DNA of 64,000 bases from positions 37,298 to 101,297 of the forward strand of contig NZ_JAAGKM010000006.1 in the NCBI RefSeq assembly GCF_019308355.1, written 5' to 3'. Every line of letters starts with the position of its first letter. Positions within the stretch are counted from its first letter, which is position 1. Made by a program: the position numbers and the translations under genes. The notes beneath the pieces are model-generated. The model was not told the DNA's origin, did not search any database, and saw only the letters and a list, made by a program, of their open reading frames with translations. Origin of the DNA: Empedobacter falsenii. Lineage in GTDB: Bacteria; Bacteroidota; Bacteroidia; Flavobacteriales; Weeksellaceae. This document shows, piece after piece, positions 62,253 through 64,000 of this stretch.

Positions 62253-62828
62253 ATGAAAGCAACAGAAACGAAATTAAAAGGTTGTTTTATTTTAGAACCA
62301 ACTGTTTTTGAAGACACGAGAGGTTATTTCTTTGAGTCGTATAACGAAAATAAAATAGAAGAAATTTTGGGATACAAGCCAACTTTTGTTCAAGATAATC
62401 AGTCTAATTCATCTCATGGCGTTGTGCGTGGATTGCATATGCAAGCAGGGGAGCATTCGCAAGCAAAATTGGTTCGAGTTGTAGAGGGTGCAGTGATAGA
62501 TGTTGCAGTTGATGTTCGTCCAGGTTCTGAAACCTATGGTCAATCAGTTGCAGTTGAATTATCTGCAGATAATAAAAGACAATTATTTATTCCGAGAGGA
62601 TTTTTACATGGATTTTCAGTAATTTCTGATTCAGCTACATTTTTCTATAAATGTGACAATGGATATAATAAAGAGTCAGAAGACGGCGTTAATCCTTTAG
62701 ACAGCGAACTGAATATAGATTGGCAAATTCCAACAGATAAAATGATAATCTCTGAAAAAGATCAAGAAGCACAATCGTTTGGAGAATTTAAAGTTAAGGG
62801 GTTAACAAGTGAACAAGTGAAGAAGTGA
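62253..62828 (+). CDS. rfbC: dTDP-4-dehydrorhamnose 3,5-epimerase
   Basis: 191 residues. FEDTRGYFFESYNENK, FVQDNQSNSSHGVVRGLHMQ with the catalytic histidine, KLVRVVEGAVIDVAVDVRPGSETYG and FIPRGFLHGFSVISD define RmlC. It epimerises dTDP-4-keto-6-deoxyglucose for rhamnose synthesis. The last nine residues (GLTSEQVKK) and the stop codon are encoded by the beginning of the long octamer array, so the natural C-terminus has been replaced or extended. rfbA and rfbD are not within the window. Confidence 0.93.
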   Translation: MKATETKLKGCFILEPTVFEDTRGYFFESYNENKIEEILGYKPTFVQDNQSNSSHGVVRGLHMQAGEHSQAKLVRVVEGAVIDVAVDVRPGSETYGQSVAVELSADNKRQLFIPRGFLHGFSVISDSATFFYKCDNGYNKESEDGVNPLDSELNIDWQIPTDKMIISEKDQEAQSFGEFKVKGLTSEQVKK

Positions 62829-63084
62829 AGAGGTGAAGAAGTGAAGGAGTGAAGGAGTTACAAGTTCACACGTTTACAAGTTTACAATTTGACAAGTGAA
62901 GGAGTTAACAAGTGAACAAGTGAAGGAGTGAAGAAGTGAAGAGGTGAAGGAGTGAAGGAGTGAAGGAGTGAAGGAGTGAAGAAGTGAACAAGTGAAAGAG
63001 TTAACAAGTGAAGGAGTTACAAGTTCACACGTTTACAAGTTTACACGTTCACAAGTTTACATGATCACACGTTTACAAAATCAC
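62791..63084 (+). repeat. Long octamer array B, left of the second four-helix-bundle gene
   Basis: About 37 consecutive units in 8-base register. They fall into two alternating classes: AAGTGAAG, GAGTGAAG and AAGTGAAC, and AAGTTCAC, ACGTTTAC and AAGTTTAC, with GAGTTAAC between them; GAGTTAC (7 bases) recurs before the AAGTTCAC block. The array begins inside rfbC and ends about 15 bases before the next ATG. It accounts for the whole intergenic gap. Confidence 0.9.
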
Positions 63085-63098
63085 ATAAAATACAATAG

Positions 63099-63461
63099 AT
63101 GAAGAGCCATAAGGATTTATTAGTATATCAGAAATCATTAGATCTGGTCACAAATATTTATTCTATTACAGATTGCTTCCCAAAAGAAGAGCAATTTGGT
63201 TTGACAAACCAATTAAGAAGAGCATCAGTATCTGTCCCTTCTAATATTGCGGAAGGAGCTGGAAGAAAAAGTAAAAAAGAATTTATTCATTTTTTGTACA
63301 TCGCTTTAGGCTCATTGAATGAAATTGAAACACAATTAGAAATATCTAAAAGATTAAATTATATAAGTAATTTAGATGATTTTGATACACAATTTTTACA
63401 CATCAAAAGAATGCTCTTAAAATTAATCGAATCATTGAAAAGGGATATTGAAGAAGGTTAA
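63099..63461 (+). CDS. Four-helix-bundle protein 2 (23S rRNA-intervening sequence / Avd-like family)
   Basis: 120 residues. It is about half identical to the protein at 61851-62198, with the same core SHKDL, FPKEE, VPSNIAEGAGR, FLYIALGS and EIETQLEI, and a charged C-terminus ending KRDIEEG. Most residues that differ are on the outside of the predicted helices. It is embedded in octamer arrays on both sides; its stop codon TAA lies in the first unit (GGTTAAC) of the right array. No promoter of the TAnnTTTG type is seen, so it is probably transcribed through the array from rfbC. Confidence 0.85.
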   Translation: MKSHKDLLVYQKSLDLVTNIYSITDCFPKEEQFGLTNQLRRASVSVPSNIAEGAGRKSKKEFIHFLYIALGSLNEIETQLEISKRLNYISNLDDFDTQFLHIKRMLLKLIESLKRDIEEG

Positions 63462-64000
63462 CAAGTGAAGGAGTGAAGGAGTGAAGGAGTGAAGGAGTGA
63501 AGGAGTGAAGGAGTTAACAAGTGAAGAAGTTAACAAGTGAAGGAGTTACAAGTTCACACGTTTACAAGTTTACAAGTGAAGAAGTGAAGGAGTTAACAAG
63601 TGAAGAAGTGAAGAAGTGAAGGAGTGAAAAAGTGAAGGAGTTAACAAGTGAAGAAGTTAACAAGTGAAGGAGTTACAAGTTCACACGTTCACAAGTTTAC
63701 AAGTTCACAATTTGACAAGTGAAGAAGTGAAGAAGTTAACAAGTGAAGAAGTGAAGAAGCTAACAAGTTCACACGTTTACAAGTTTACAAGTGAAGAAGT
63801 GAAGGAGTTAACAAGTGAAGAAGTGAAGAAGTGAAGGAGTGAAAAAGTGAAGGAGTTAACAAGTGAAGAAGTTAACAAGTGAAGGAGTTACAAGTTCACA
63901 CGTTCACAAGTTTACAAGTTCACAATTTGACAAGTGAAGAAGTGAAGAAGTTAACAAGTGAAGAAGTGAAGAAGCTAACAAGTTCACACGTTTACAAGTT
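63455..64000 (+). repeat. Long octamer array C with 215-base higher-order repeats (continues beyond the window)
   Basis: Over 65 units of the same 8-base classes as array B, in register apart from 7-base GAGTTAC units. From 63558 the array repeats with a period of 215 bases (26 octamers plus one 7-mer): copies at 63558-63772 and 63773-63987 look identical base for base, and a third begins at 63988. No ORF of note is present in it. Confidence 0.9.

Noticed and set aside
61851..63461. Diversity-generating retroelement, because the bundle proteins are Avd-like
   Set aside because: No reverse transcriptase gene, template repeat with adenine-specific differences or variable-repeat C-type lectin gene is seen in the window. 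It could still lie beyond the right edge.
62791..64000. CRISPR array
   Set aside because: Units are 8 bases and contiguous, without spacers of constant length, and no cas gene is present.

Overview
The window looks like the chromosome of a member of the Bacteroidota, class Flavobacteriia (Flavobacteriaceae/Weeksellaceae type). The evidence is low G+C, promoters carrying the TAnnTTTG -7 element instead of a sigma70 -10 box, a MurF-alanine racemase fusion, DUF4270, DUF6341/DUF6427, DUF2752 and CCC-motif proteins, and the order acpP-fabF-rnc-IPExxxVDY-pyk. The genus cannot be fixed from sequence alone. No rRNA, tRNA, CRISPR array or transposase gene was seen.

Layout. 1-10.8 kb: end of a membrane protein gene, a leftward sufE / KefB-type antiporter / GT9 glycosyltransferase / phosphodiesterase group, then rightward lipid kinase, hydroxyacid dehydrogenase, pirin and lipoprotein genes, and two leftward envelope lipoproteins. 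10.9-19.8 kb: leftward housekeeping genes (methyltransferase, mnmG, ybeY, patatin-BamA-like protein, murF-alr fusion, tdk). Two parS-like ParB sites bracket mnmG, which suggests a position fairly near the replication origin. 20-29.9 kb: a Wzx/Wzy-type surface polysaccharide locus with initiating phosphotransferase, ligase and polymerase candidates, three glycosyltransferases, flippase and chain-length protein. 30-38.3 kb: small membrane genes, lpxH, queD, comF, a large lipoprotein, an operon ending in an acyl-carrier-like protein with an unusual permuted layout, and radA. 38.5-40.8 kb: a tandem triplication of a secreted carboxypeptidase-regulatory-like protein, two copies of which have broken frames. 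40.9-56.7 kb: a flippase-like membrane protein, panD, panC, a glycogen-synthase N-domain protein, DUF4270, glmS, ribE, an NtrY-like kinase, a tRNA methyltransferase, pckA, acpP-fabF-rnc and pyk. 56.8 kb to the end: a second nucleotide-sugar locus (mannose-1-P guanylyltransferase, TagD-like cytidylyltransferase, uronate epimerase, UDP-sugar dehydrogenase, rfbB, rfbC).

The most unusual part is the last 2.3 kb. Two genes for four-helix-bundle proteins of the 23S rRNA-intervening-sequence family interrupt the rfb operon. Each is embedded in arrays of degenerate 8-base units. The arrays around the first gene are short and inverted relative to each other. Those around the second are long (about 290 and more than 540 bases), run into the ends of coding sequences, and have expanded into exact 215-base higher-order repeats. 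Four units of the same kind also lie inside the nearby UDP-sugar dehydrogenase gene. I regard this gene-plus-octamer-array arrangement as the best candidate for an undescribed system. The second candidate is the 176-residue protein at 34899-35429, whose N-terminus matches the second half of acyl carrier protein, whose C-terminus matches the first half, and which lacks the phosphopantetheine serine.
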